7,738 nucleotides of DNA, taken from an uncultured Shinella sp. Lineage in GTDB: Bacteria; Pseudomonadota; Alphaproteobacteria; Rhizobiales; Rhizobiaceae. Positions 1 to 5,342 of this stretch are shown piece after piece. Under the pieces are notes generated by a model. The model ran no database searches and was not told the DNA's origin. It saw nothing but the letters and a program-made list of their open reading frames with translations. Location of the stretch: NCBI GenBank assembly GCA_946886325.1, contig CAMPIK010000099.1:1-7738 (forward strand). The letters are read 5' to 3'. Position numbers and translations under genes: made by a program. The first letter of the stretch is position 1, and every line of letters begins with the position of its first letter.

Positions 1-325
1 GCAGGTCGATCAGCGTCGTCAGGAACGCCTTGCCCTTGAACTCGAACTTGGCGATCGCCCAGGCGGCGGCGACCCCGAAGACGAGGTTGAGCGGCACGGC
101 GATGCCGGCGACGATAAGCGTCAGCCGGATCGCCGAAAGCGTATCGGGCTCGCCGAGCGCCGCGAAGAACTCTCCCGGCCCGCGCCGGAACGCCTCGATG
201 AAGACGGCGCCGAGCGGCAGCAGCAGGAAGAGCGCGAGGAAGAGGAAGGCCGCCGCCATCAGGCCGAAGCGGGCGGCCAGGCTTTCCGTGACGGGCGACG
301 GCAGGCGGCGGCGATCAGTTGCCAT
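1..325 (-). CDS. cysW: Sulfate/thiosulfate ABC transporter permease CysW (N-terminal 108 codons; cut by window edge)
   Basis: Second inner-membrane permease of the CysTWA sulfate importer; it would pair with CysT and be driven by an ATPase CysA expected just beyond the left edge. Visible are a short basic N-terminus (MATDRRRLPS), a first strongly hydrophobic segment at about residues 20-45, a periplasmic stretch, and a second segment at about 65-93 followed by the basic cytoplasmic run KFEFKGKA, as in CysW proteins. The conserved cytoplasmic EAA loop is outside the window. Two in-frame ATGs exist (331 and 325). I chose 325 because the AGGAGG at 333-338 lies 7 nt from it but only 1 nt from the other. 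The gene overlaps the cysT stop by 11 nt, indicating translational coupling. Family assignment rests on sequence character plus position behind cysT, and is firm. Confidence 0.9.
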   Translation of the reverse strand, partial: MATDRRRLPSPVTESLAARFGLMAAAFLFLALFLLLPLGAVFIEAFRRGPGEFFAALGEPDTLSAIRLTLIVAGIAVPLNLVFGVAAAWAIAKFEFKGKAFLTTLIDL

Positions 326-1178
326 ATCCATACCTCCTGCGGCTCCAGGCCTGGATGAGATTGATGACGAGCAGCATGGTGAAGGAGAGCCCCAGCATGA
401 TCGCGGCGATGCCGGTGGCGGCCGCATAGTTGAACTCCTCCAGCCGGATGACGATGAGGAGCGGCGCGATTTCCGAGACATAGGGAATGTTGCCGGCGAT
501 GAAGATCACCGAGCCGTATTCGCCGACGCCGCGGGCAAAGGCGAGCGCGAAGCCGGTGAGGATGGCAGGCGCGAGCCCCGGCAGCAGCACGCGGAACACC
601 GTCTGGAAGCGGTTGGCGCCGAGCGTGGCGGCCGCCTCCTCGATCTCCCGGTCGATCTCCTCCATCACCGGCTGCACCGTGCGCACGACGAAGGGCAGGC
701 CGATGAAGACGAGCGCGATGACGATGCCGGTCGGGTTGAACGCCGCCTTGATGCCGGCAAGGCCGAGGATCGAGCCGATCAAGCCGTTCGGCGCATAGAG
801 AGAAGCGAGCGCGATGCCGGCCACCGCCGTCGGCAGCGCGAAGGGCAGGTCGACCACCGCATCGACGATGCGGCGACCCGGAAAGTCGTAGCGCACGATG
901 ACCCAGGCGACGATGACGCCGAAGACGACGTTGACGAGGGCGGCGGCAAAGGCCGTGCCGAAGCTGATCTTCAGCGCGTTCAGCGTGCGCTCGTCCGTCA
1001 GGATCGCCAGGAACTCCGCCCCGGTGAGCGACGCCGCGCGCCAAATCAGCGCCGAGAGCGGAATGAGGATGATGAGCGTGAGGTAGGTCAGCGAGAAGCC
1101 GAGCGTCAGCCCGAAACCGGGAATGACGCTCGGGTTCCGCAATCGCCACCCCGTCGAAGCGGGTGCCGATGCGATCAT
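315..1178 (-). CDS. cysT: Sulfate/thiosulfate ABC transporter permease CysT (CysU)
   Basis: Inner-membrane permease of the sulfate ABC importer, 287 residues, a normal length for CysT. Six hydrophobic segments can be read, roughly at residues 21-43, 70-97, 107-128, 151-168, 202-216 and 253-275. The N-terminal PGFGLTLGFSLTYL stretch is typical of CysT. The cytoplasmic EAA loop that contacts the ATPase is clear at about residues 179-201 (EIEEAAATLGANRFQTVFR followed by LLPG). The start at 1178 lies 5 nt past the end of the binding protein gene (4-nt gap), and the stop overlaps the cysW start, so the three genes form one operon. Only a modest Shine-Dalgarno (GGGGAA) precedes it, consistent with coupling. 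A rearranged second open frame on the same strand is a GC-rich shadow. Confidence 0.95.
   Translation of the reverse strand: MIASAPASTGWRLRNPSVIPGFGLTLGFSLTYLTLIILIPLSALIWRAASLTGAEFLAILTDERTLNALKISFGTAFAAALVNVVFGVIVAWVIVRYDFPGRRIVDAVVDLPFALPTAVAGIALASLYAPNGLIGSILGLAGIKAAFNPTGIVIALVFIGLPFVVRTVQPVMEEIDREIEEAAATLGANRFQTVFRVLLPGLAPAILTGFALAFARGVGEYGSVIFIAGNIPYVSEIAPLLIVIRLEEFNYAAATGIAAIMLGLSFTMLLVINLIQAWSRRRYGYGN
333..338 (-). promoter_or_regulatory. Ribosome binding site of cysW, inside the end of cysT
   Basis: A perfect AGGAGG on the minus strand lies inside the last cysT codons, 7 nt before the ATG at 325. It is what decides between the two in-frame cysW start codons. Confidence 0.75.
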
Positions 1179-1182
1179 GGGC

Positions 1183-2208
1183 TCAGTTCCCCGGCTTGTA
1201 GATCTGGTCGAAGACGCCGCCGTCGCCGAAGTGGGTCGGCTGCGCCTTGGCCCATCCGCCGAAGAGCGGATCGTCGATCGTCACCAGCGTGATGTCGGGA
1301 AGCTTCTGGAGAAGCTCCGTCTTCACGAGATCGGGCTTGGAGGGGCGATAATAGTGTTTCGCAGCGATCGTCTGGCCTTCTTCGGAATAGAGATAGGCGA
1401 GATAGGCCTCGGCCTGCTTGCGCGTGCCCTTCTGGTCGACATTCGCATCGACGACGGCGACCGGCGGCTCGGCCAAAATGGAGATCGGCGGGACGACGAT
1501 GTCGAAGGCATCCGCGCCGAATTCGGCGCCGGCAAGATAGGCCTCGTTCTCCCAGGCGAGAAGCACGTCGCCGATCTGGCGCTGGGCGAAGGTGGTCAGC
1601 GACCCGCGGGCACCCGTGTCGAGCACCGGCGCGCGCTTGAAGAGCTCGGCGATATAGGCCTTGATCTTTTCCTCGTCGCCGCCGAATTCCTGGTTCGCCC
1701 AGGCCCAGGCGGCGAGATAGTTCCAGCGCGCGCCGCCCGAGGTCTTCGGGTTCGGCGTGACGATCTGGACATCGCCCTTCACCAGGTCGCCCCAGTTGGC
1801 GATGCCCTTCGGATTGCCCTTGCGCACGAGGAAGACGATGGTCGAGGTATAGGGCGAGGAATTGTTCGGCAACCGGCCGCGCCAGTCCTTTGCGATCAGT
1901 TCGCCCTTCTCGGCAATCGCATTGATGTCGCTTTCGAGCGCCAGCGTCACGACATCGGCCTGCAGCCCGTCGATCACGCTGCGCGCCTGCTTGCCCGAGC
2001 CGCCATGCGACTGCTGGATTGTCACATCCTCCCCCGTCTCCGCCTTCCAGTGCGCCGCAAAGGCGTCGTTGAATTCCTTGTAGAGTTCCCGCGTCGGGTC
2101 GTAGGAGACATTGAGCAGCGTCGTCTGGGCAAAACTGCTGCCGACACCGGAGAAGAGCAGTCCGGCACCCACCGTGGCCACCGCGAAATATCTGAAAGCA
2201 TTGATCAT
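1183..2208 (-). CDS. sbp: Periplasmic sulfate-binding protein of the ABC importer (Sbp/CysP family)
   Basis: Captures sulfate (possibly thiosulfate) in the periplasm and delivers it to CysTW. It has 341 residues, against about 330-340 for the family. A Sec signal peptide spans residues 1 to about 28: few charges, hydrophobic [16 protein letters not shown], likely cleavage at SSFA-Q. The mature part opens with [17 protein letters not shown], a family hallmark. [13 protein letters not shown] (residues 55-67) resembles the first signature of prokaryotic sulfate-binding proteins, followed by [16 protein letters not shown] (153-161) matches the second signature. The start at 2208 is preceded by GGGAG at about 9 nt. 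It is the first gene of the operon with cysT and cysW. Sulfate versus thiosulfate preference (Sbp versus CysP) cannot be decided by reading, so the symbol is provisional. Confidence 0.93.
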   Translation of the reverse strand: MINAFRYFAVATVGAGLLFSGVGSSFAQTTLLNVSYDPTRELYKEFNDAFAAHWKAETGEDVTIQQSHGGSGKQARSVIDGLQADVVTLALESDINAIAEKGELIAKDWRGRLPNNSSPYTSTIVFLVRKGNPKGIANWGDLVKGDVQIVTPNPKTSGGARWNYLAAWAWANQEFGGDEEKIKAYIAELFKRAPVLDTGARGSLTTFAQRQIGDVLLAWENEAYLAGAEFGADAFDIVVPPISILAEPPVAVVDANVDQKGTRKQAEAYLAYLYSEEGQTIAAKHYYRPSKPDLVKTELLQKLPDITLVTIDDPLFGGWAKAQPTHFGDGGVFDQIYKPGN

Positions 2209-2235
2209 TTCACGTCACTCCCAATTGTTAAGCAC

Positions 2236-2264
2236 ATTAACTCTATAAGATAGGTAGAGTTAGT
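2236..2264. promoter_or_regulatory. 29-nt imperfect palindrome overlapping the sbp promoter; candidate regulator operator
   Basis: Left arm ATTAACTCTA (2236-2245) and right arm TAGAGTTAGT (2255-2264) are complementary at 9 of 10 positions; the inner 8 bp are perfect and the spacer is 9 nt. A smaller palindrome, CTAT-AAG-ATAG, sits in the centre (2243-2253), and AGTTAGT is directly repeated at 2258-2264 and 2267-2273. It covers the space between the -35 and -10 of the candidate promoter, where a repressor would act. The adjacent Rrf2-family gene is the obvious candidate regulator, by inference only. Confidence 0.5.
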
Positions 2265-2268
2265 CAAG
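2242..2268 (-). promoter_or_regulatory. Candidate promoter of the sulfate transport operon
   Basis: On the minus strand CTTGAC (2268-2263) is a perfect match to the core of rhizobial/sigma70 -35 elements. It is followed by TATAGA (2247-2242) as the best -10-like hexamer, but the spacing is short (about 14-15 nt); TAGAGT at 2245-2240 would give 17 nt with a poorer hexamer. The implied transcript start is about 25 nt before the ribosome binding site of the binding protein gene. The region is AT-rich compared with its surroundings. Confidence 0.45.
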
Positions 2269-2499
2269 TTAGTGGTCGTGACATGGTAGTATTTTCTACG
2301 ATCAGGACGGCCGGCAGCGCCACCGTTCGCCATAAGACGGTCGCGGCGCAAAACGGCGTCTGTATGTCTGGCGAGGAAGGACGTTCATTCCTGCAAGCGG
2401 TGGCCGGACGCAACAGCCGGAACCGTGCATCGGCGCTGCAAGCCGTCAAGCGCCGCGGCCACAACGGACGAACAATGGGACGCGAAGAGAGCGGGACGA
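2269..2499. other. Non-coding stretch between the Rrf2 gene and the sbp promoter
   Basis: I see no convincing gene here. There is no clear terminator after the Rrf2 stop: the only stem noted is GGCGCT/AGCGCC with an 11-nt loop and no T run. Short open frames on both strands lack family character and ribosome binding sites. Read-through from the Rrf2 gene into the transport operon therefore cannot be excluded. Confidence 0.5.
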
Positions 2500-2955
2500 T
2501 TACTTGACGTATTCCGAGACGAGCGGATTGCGGGCGGTCTGGTCCCGGTCGATCGCATCGGCGATCGTTGTGCTGAACAGCACCTGGCGCGTTGCCTCGG
2601 CGACGCGGGCGAAGACGTGGCGGATCTCGCAATTCTCCTCGCCGTCGCAGTCGTCGCATTTGCGGTAAGCGGTGATGGAGAGACAGGGAAGCGGCGCCAC
2701 CGGCCCGTCGATCATGCGCAGGATCTCGCCGAAGGTGATGTTTTCGGCGGGCCTAAGCAGCAGGTAGCCGCCCTGCTTGCCGCGGCGGCTGACGACGATG
2801 CCGTGATGCTTCATGTCGAGCAGGATCTGCTCGAGAAACTTCTTCGGGATGTTCTGCGCCTCGGCGATGTCGCCGATCAGCATCGGTTCGGAAGGCTTGG
2901 CGCGCGCAAGCGCAGCCAGCGCCCGCAATGCATATTTCGCCTTCTGAGAGATCAT
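2500..2955 (-). CDS. Rrf2-family transcriptional regulator with four cysteines, probable sulfur/cysteine regulator
   Basis: DNA-binding regulator of the Rrf2 family (relatives IscR, RirA, CymR), 151 residues from the chosen start. The N-terminus MISQKAKYALRALAALA is the usual Rrf2 opening. The winged helix-turn-helix runs about residues 28-70 (IGDIAEAQNIPKKFLEQIL, then the wing SRRGKQGGYLL). Four cysteines follow at residues 91, 100, 103 and 109, pattern C-x8-C-x2-C-x5-C, suggesting an Fe-S cluster or a thiol/metal sensor. The pattern differs from the three-cysteine IscR and RirA arrangements as I remember them, and the rest does not resemble RirA. An in-frame TTG at 2973 would add six residues, but ATG 2955 matches the family start and has GGAAG about 11 nt upstream. 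Flanking sulfate transport and reduction genes suggest a CymR/CysR-like role, possibly binding the palindrome before sbp. The ligand is unknown. Confidence 0.88.
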   Translation of the reverse strand: MISQKAKYALRALAALARAKPSEPMLIGDIAEAQNIPKKFLEQILLDMKHHGIVVSRRGKQGGYLLLRPAENITFGEILRMIDGPVAPLPCLSITAYRKCDDCDGEENCEIRHVFARVAEATRQVLFSTTIADAIDRDQTARNPLVSEYVK

Positions 2956-3005
2956 CGATGCCGTCGCTTCCAAGCGCCCGACTGTGACAAGGGCGCCTGC
3001 ATCGG

Positions 3006-3034
3006 GCTTTAGTCGAAACCACGCGGCATTTCAA
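3006..3034 (-). promoter_or_regulatory. Weak candidate promoter of the Rrf2 gene
   Basis: On the minus strand TTGAAA (3034-3029) and TAAAGC (3011-3006) are separated by 17 nt, about 50 nt before the Rrf2 start codon. The -35 is good and the -10 poor. It is the best sigma70-like pair I see in the gap. Confidence 0.25.
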
Positions 3035-3071
3035 ACGAAGAAGCGGTTTTCCAGCGCATAAATGCCGGACA

Positions 3072-3095
3072 GGACGGGCACCGCGGCGCCCGTCC
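3072..3095 (-). terminator. GC-rich hairpin after the RTX gene, possible terminator
   Basis: GGACGGGC (3072-3079) and GCCCGTCC (3088-3095) form a perfect 8-bp stem with an 8-nt loop, about 20 nt past the stop of the RTX gene on the minus strand. No run of T follows on that strand, so it may be an inefficient or factor-assisted terminator, or a 3'-end stabilising structure. Confidence 0.45.
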
Positions 3096-3114
3096 GGGAA
3101 AGCGACCGATTGGC

Positions 3115-4257
3115 TCAGAAGAAGAAGAAATCGTTGGCGTGGAGGTCGTCCACGTCGAGCCCCTTGAGCAGGATCGAACCCTTGCCGTAGTCGATCATCA
3201 CGCCGGCCTTCACGTCATCGGCATGCGCGAGCACGGCATCGAAGTTCCTGAGCACCGAGTCGTCCACGCGCAGCACGTCCACCTTGGCGGCGCCGGCCTT
3301 GAAGTCGGAGACGGTGTCGTTGCCGCCGTTCTTGACGAAGACGAAGGTGTCCTTGCCACCGCCGCCGGTCAGCGTGTCGTTGCCCTTGCCGCCGGTGAGC
3401 GTGTCGTTGCCGGAACCGCCGATCAGGCGATCATTGCCGCCCGCGCCCTCAAGCCTGTCATTTCCGGCATCGCCCTGCAGCCGGTCGTTGCCGCCATTGC
3501 CGAACAGCTTGTCGTTGTCGCTGCCGCCGATGAGCTTGTCCTTGCCGCCGCCGCCCTTCAGGGTATCGGCGCCGCTGGAGCCGTTCAGCGTGTCGTCGCC
3601 CGCACCGCCGCTCAGCGTATCGTTGCCGGAGCCACCGTTCATCGTATCGACATTGTTGCCGCCGGTCAGCGTGTCGTTGCCGGCATCGCCGAACAGCTTG
3701 TTGTTGCCGGAGCCGCCATTGATGCGGTCGTTGCCCGAACCGCCGCGCAGCGTGTCATTGCCGCCATTGCCGCTGATGACGTCGTTGCGGCCGAAGCCGC
3801 TGAACGTGTCGTTGCCGGTGCTGCCCTTGAAGACGAGCGAATCCAGTTTCAGGCGCGCCTCAAGCGAATTCGTATTGCCGTCCATGATATCCGCCAGGAT
3901 ATCGCCACCCAGGTTCTTGTCCGAAATGCCAAGGCCGGAAATCTGAACGTCGAGCGAGTAGGTAAACCGCTCGGTCGAAGTGTTCAGCGCGACCGATGTG
4001 CCGAAAGCGACCGTGGCAAGCGAGCCCGTGACTACGTGGGTCGCGAGATCGTATTCCCACCGCGTCGCGCCGGCGACGAGCACGGCGCCCCAGCCGCTAG
4101 AATCCTTCGTCGCATATTGCGAGCCGGACATCGTGTCGTCGTTGAACTCGCCATATCCGTCGCGGACGAATTTTCGGGAATAGTTCGCGAGATAGGAGGT
4201 GAAGTTGATCCCGGTGCCGTCGCGGTTCGCGTCGTTCGCGGTGATGGTGATGGCCAT
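3115..4257 (-). CDS. Secreted HasA-like hemophore domain fused to RTX calcium-binding repeats
   Basis: A 380-residue protein without a Sec signal, as expected for a type I secretion substrate. Residues 1 to about 140 resemble HasA hemophores: SYL near residue 21, SGSQYA (44-49), AVLVAG (58-63), Y69 five residues before H74, then VVTGSL and AFG, IMDGNTNSLEARL (124-136). Y69 aligns with the HasA heme ligand Tyr75 and H74 with its partner His83; the loop carrying HasA His32 is shortened and has no His. Residues 145-306 are 18 nonapeptide repeats (GGxGNDxLx), expected to form a calcium-bound beta-roll. The C-terminal ~70 residues end in acidic-hydrophobic NDFFFF, like type I signals. Start 4257 has AAGGAG at 7 nt. 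It stands alone, divergent from cysH, with no HasDEF or HasR genes here. RTX and secretion are near certain; heme binding is an inference from an alignment made from memory. Confidence 0.8.
   Translation of the reverse strand: MAITITANDANRDGTGINFTSYLANYSRKFVRDGYGEFNDDTMSGSQYATKDSSGWGAVLVAGATRWEYDLATHVVTGSLATVAFGTSVALNTSTERFTYSLDVQISGLGISDKNLGGDILADIMDGNTNSLEARLKLDSLVFKGSTGNDTFSGFGRNDVISGNGGNDTLRGGSGNDRINGGSGNNKLFGDAGNDTLTGGNNVDTMNGGSGNDTLSGGAGDDTLNGSSGADTLKGGGGKDKLIGGSDNDKLFGNGGNDRLQGDAGNDRLEGAGGNDRLIGGSGNDTLTGGKGNDTLTGGGGKDTFVFVKNGGNDTVSDFKAGAAKVDVLRVDDSVLRNFDAVLAHADDVKAGVMIDYGKGSILLKGLDVDDLHANDFFFF
3340..3825 (-). repeat. 18 in-frame 27-bp repeats encoding RTX nonapeptides
   Basis: The coding sequence for residues 145-306 of the RTX protein consists of 18 consecutive 27-bp units. 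Most encode G-G-x-G-N-D-x-L-x; degenerate units include GGNNVDTMN and GSSGADTLK. On the plus strand this shows as recurring GTGTCGTTGCCG-like words. The unit lengths never deviate from nine residues, so the array is intact. Confidence 0.9.
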
Positions 4258-4264
4258 GGCGCCA

Positions 4265-4270
4265 CTCCTT
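4265..4270 (-). promoter_or_regulatory. Ribosome binding site of the HasA-RTX gene
   Basis: AAGGAG on the minus strand, 7 nt before the ATG at 4257; a strong site that fixes the start codon. Confidence 0.7.
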
Positions 4271-4295
4271 AAACTTGACTACCGTAGTCAGCTAT
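4271..4295. promoter_or_regulatory. Iron-responsive (RirA/IscR-type) operator upstream of the HasA-RTX gene
   Basis: The core at 4276-4290 is a perfect palindrome, TGACTAC-C-GTAGTCA, with 7-bp arms around one base. It fits TGA-N9-TCA, the iron-responsive operator recognised by the Rrf2 protein RirA in rhizobia. Over the 25 nt it also matches most of the E. coli IscR type 1 consensus as I recall it, read on the minus strand: ATAGCTGACTA on one side and TAGTCAAG on the other, at the right spacing; the mismatches are mainly in the central WWW. It lies just downstream of a CTTGACA -35 and ahead of the ribosome binding site, the geometry of a repressor site. Confidence 0.65.
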
Positions 4296-4318
4296 TAAAA
4301 CTGAGTGTCGCTGTCAAG
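4292..4318 (-). promoter_or_regulatory. Candidate promoter of the HasA-RTX gene
   Basis: On the minus strand CTTGACA (4318-4312) contains a perfect TTGACA -35. TAATAG (4297-4292) is the best -10-like hexamer, though the spacing is short (14 nt); ATAGCT or TAGCTG at 16-17 nt are weaker. Transcription would begin within or next to the TGA-N9-TCA palindrome. Confidence 0.4.
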
Positions 4319-4549
4319 TTTTCCTGCGGCCCTGTCGAAATTGTCCGGCAGCGGGGCGGTCGCACGCTTTTGCCGCGCTCATGACCGGGACGACGGCCGG
4401 ACGGCGGACAGCAGGATTTCTTTCCGGAAGGAGGAGACAGAGAGATATTTGCTCCCGATGCGGACGATTGGAAACCGCTTTTTCTGTCCGGTCCCGTGCG
4501 CACCTGCGATAATCCGCCAACTCGCAATGGACCATTCCAGGACCGCATC
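4319..4549 (+). other. Leader and promoter region of cysH-cysD-cysN
   Basis: About 230 nt without an evident gene. GATAAT at 4508-4513 is a good -10 match about 37 nt before the cysH start, but no convincing -35 sits 16-18 nt upstream. A perfect AAGGAGG (4428-4434) has no start codon at normal distance. A 31-codon frame (4458-4553) with two Cys codons ends in a TGA that overlaps the cysH ATG. CGGACAG (4405-4411) can pair with CTGTCCG (4484-4490). I do not recognise a known riboswitch. Confidence 0.35.
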
Positions 4550-5299
4550 ATGACTGCACTTACCGAGAACGGCACCGCCGAAGCTCTGAACGAGCAATTG
4601 GCCAAGCTCGACCTCGCCGGACGTCTCGCGCTCGTCGCGAGCCTCGGCGGTCGCTCCGTGTTCACCACCAGCCTCGGCATCGAGGACCAGGTCATCACGG
4701 CCGAGATCGGCACGCATCGCCTGCCGATCGATGTCGCGACGCTGGAGACCGGCCGCCTCTTCAAGGAGACGGTCGATCTGATGACCGAGACGGAAGAGCG
4801 CTACGGCATCGAGATCACCCGCTATCATCCGAAGAAGGACGATCTCGACGAGTATGTCGCCAAATACGGCATGAACGGCTTCTACGAGAGCGTCGAAGCG
4901 CGCCACGCCTGTTGTGGCGTGCGCAAGCTGAAGCCGCTTGCGCGCGCGCTCGAAGGGGCATCCTTCTGGATCACCGGTCTTCGCCGCGGCCAGTCCGGCA
5001 ACCGGGCGGAAACGCCCTTTGCCGAATATGATGCCGAGCGCAACCTGATCAAGATCAACCCGCTCGCCGACTGGAGCACCGAGGCGATGAACGCCTTCGT
5101 GGCGGATAATGCGGTGCCGGTGAACCCGATGCACAAGCGCGGCTATCCCTCCATCGGCTGCGAGCCCTGCACCCGCGCCATCAAGCCGGGCGAGCCCGAA
5201 CGGGCCGGCCGCTGGTGGTGGGAAAACGACGAGAAACGCGAATGCGGCCTCCATGTCCCGGACGCCGCCCTGCCCTCGCTGGAATCAAGCGCGCTCTGA
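4550..5299 (+). CDS. cysH: Assimilatory adenylyl-sulfate (APS) reductase CysH
   Basis: Cytoplasmic reductase that converts APS to sulfite and AMP with thioredoxin as donor; 249 residues, normal for the family. The nucleotide-binding PP-loop region is [10 protein letters not shown] (39-48), followed by ETGRLFKET (66-74). The paired cysteines C121-C122 ([13 protein letters not shown]) and C204-x2-C207 ([10 protein letters not shown]) are the Fe4S4 ligands that mark APS reductases, in contrast to the PAPS-specific E. coli type. KRECGLH (229-235) carries the catalytic cysteine C232. This fits rhizobial CysH, known to use APS, so the CysC kinase step is not needed. I start it at ATG 4550 because AGGA lies 7 nt upstream and the extra 18 codons of the longer frame (4496) are uncharacteristic. 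First gene of the cysHDN operon, 43 nt before cysD. Confidence 0.96.
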   Translation: MTALTENGTAEALNEQLAKLDLAGRLALVASLGGRSVFTTSLGIEDQVITAEIGTHRLPIDVATLETGRLFKETVDLMTETEERYGIEITRYHPKKDDLDEYVAKYGMNGFYESVEARHACCGVRKLKPLARALEGASFWITGLRRGQSGNRAETPFAEYDAERNLIKINPLADWSTEAMNAFVADNAVPVNPMHKRGYPSIGCEPCTRAIKPGEPERAGRWWWENDEKRECGLHVPDAALPSLESSAL

Positions 5300-5309
5300 C
5301 AGCGCGCTT
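5287..5309 (+). other. Hairpin containing the cysH stop codon in its loop
   Basis: AAGCGCGCT (5287-5295) and AGCGCGCTT (5301-5309) form a perfect 9-bp stem with the 5-nt loop CTGAC; the cysH TGA is bases 5297-5299. Only TTT then CC follows, so it is unlikely to be a full terminator. It may be an mRNA-stability or partial attenuation element between cysH and cysD. Confidence 0.5.
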
Positions 5310-5342
5310 TCCGCCCTCGCGGCCAGCTTTTCTGGAGACCTG

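Noticed and set aside
30..1292. Long plus-strand open frame opposite cysW and cysT
   Set aside because: Composition is an Arg/Asp/Glu-rich low-complexity shadow typical of the antisense of high-GC genes; the opposite strand encodes clear permeases.
1123..2253. Long plus-strand open frame opposite the sulfate-binding protein
   Set aside because: Shadow frame; the minus strand carries signal peptide and family signatures.
2283..2507. 74-codon plus-strand frame in the gap between sbp and the Rrf2 gene
   Set aside because: No Shine-Dalgarno, no recognisable family, and it runs into the Rrf2 3' end.
2500..2955. Considered that the Rrf2 gene is RirA itself
   Set aside because: Sequence does not follow RirA as I remember it (N-terminus MRLTKQTNYAVRML, different cysteine spacing); a sulfur-type Rrf2 protein fits better.
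2956..2973. TTG start at 2973 for the Rrf2 gene
   Set aside because: No ribosome binding site before it, and Rrf2 proteins typically begin at the MISQKAKYAL position (ATG 2955).
3340..3825. Regular repeats considered as a CRISPR array or non-coding tandem repeat
   Set aside because: Units are contiguous 27-bp codon-phase repeats encoding RTX nonapeptides, with no unique spacers.
3139..4272. Plus-strand frames opposite the RTX gene with repetitive Val/Ala or Ser/Leu/Pro runs
   Set aside because: Their periodicity is only the complement of the 27-bp RTX repeats.
4496..4549. Upstream in-frame extension of cysH
   Set aside because: The 18 extra residues are not CysH-like and the AGGA site favours ATG 4550.
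4319..4549. Known sulfur riboswitch (SAM-type) before cysH
   Set aside because: I could not find a recognisable conserved core; only weak local and long-range pairings are visible.
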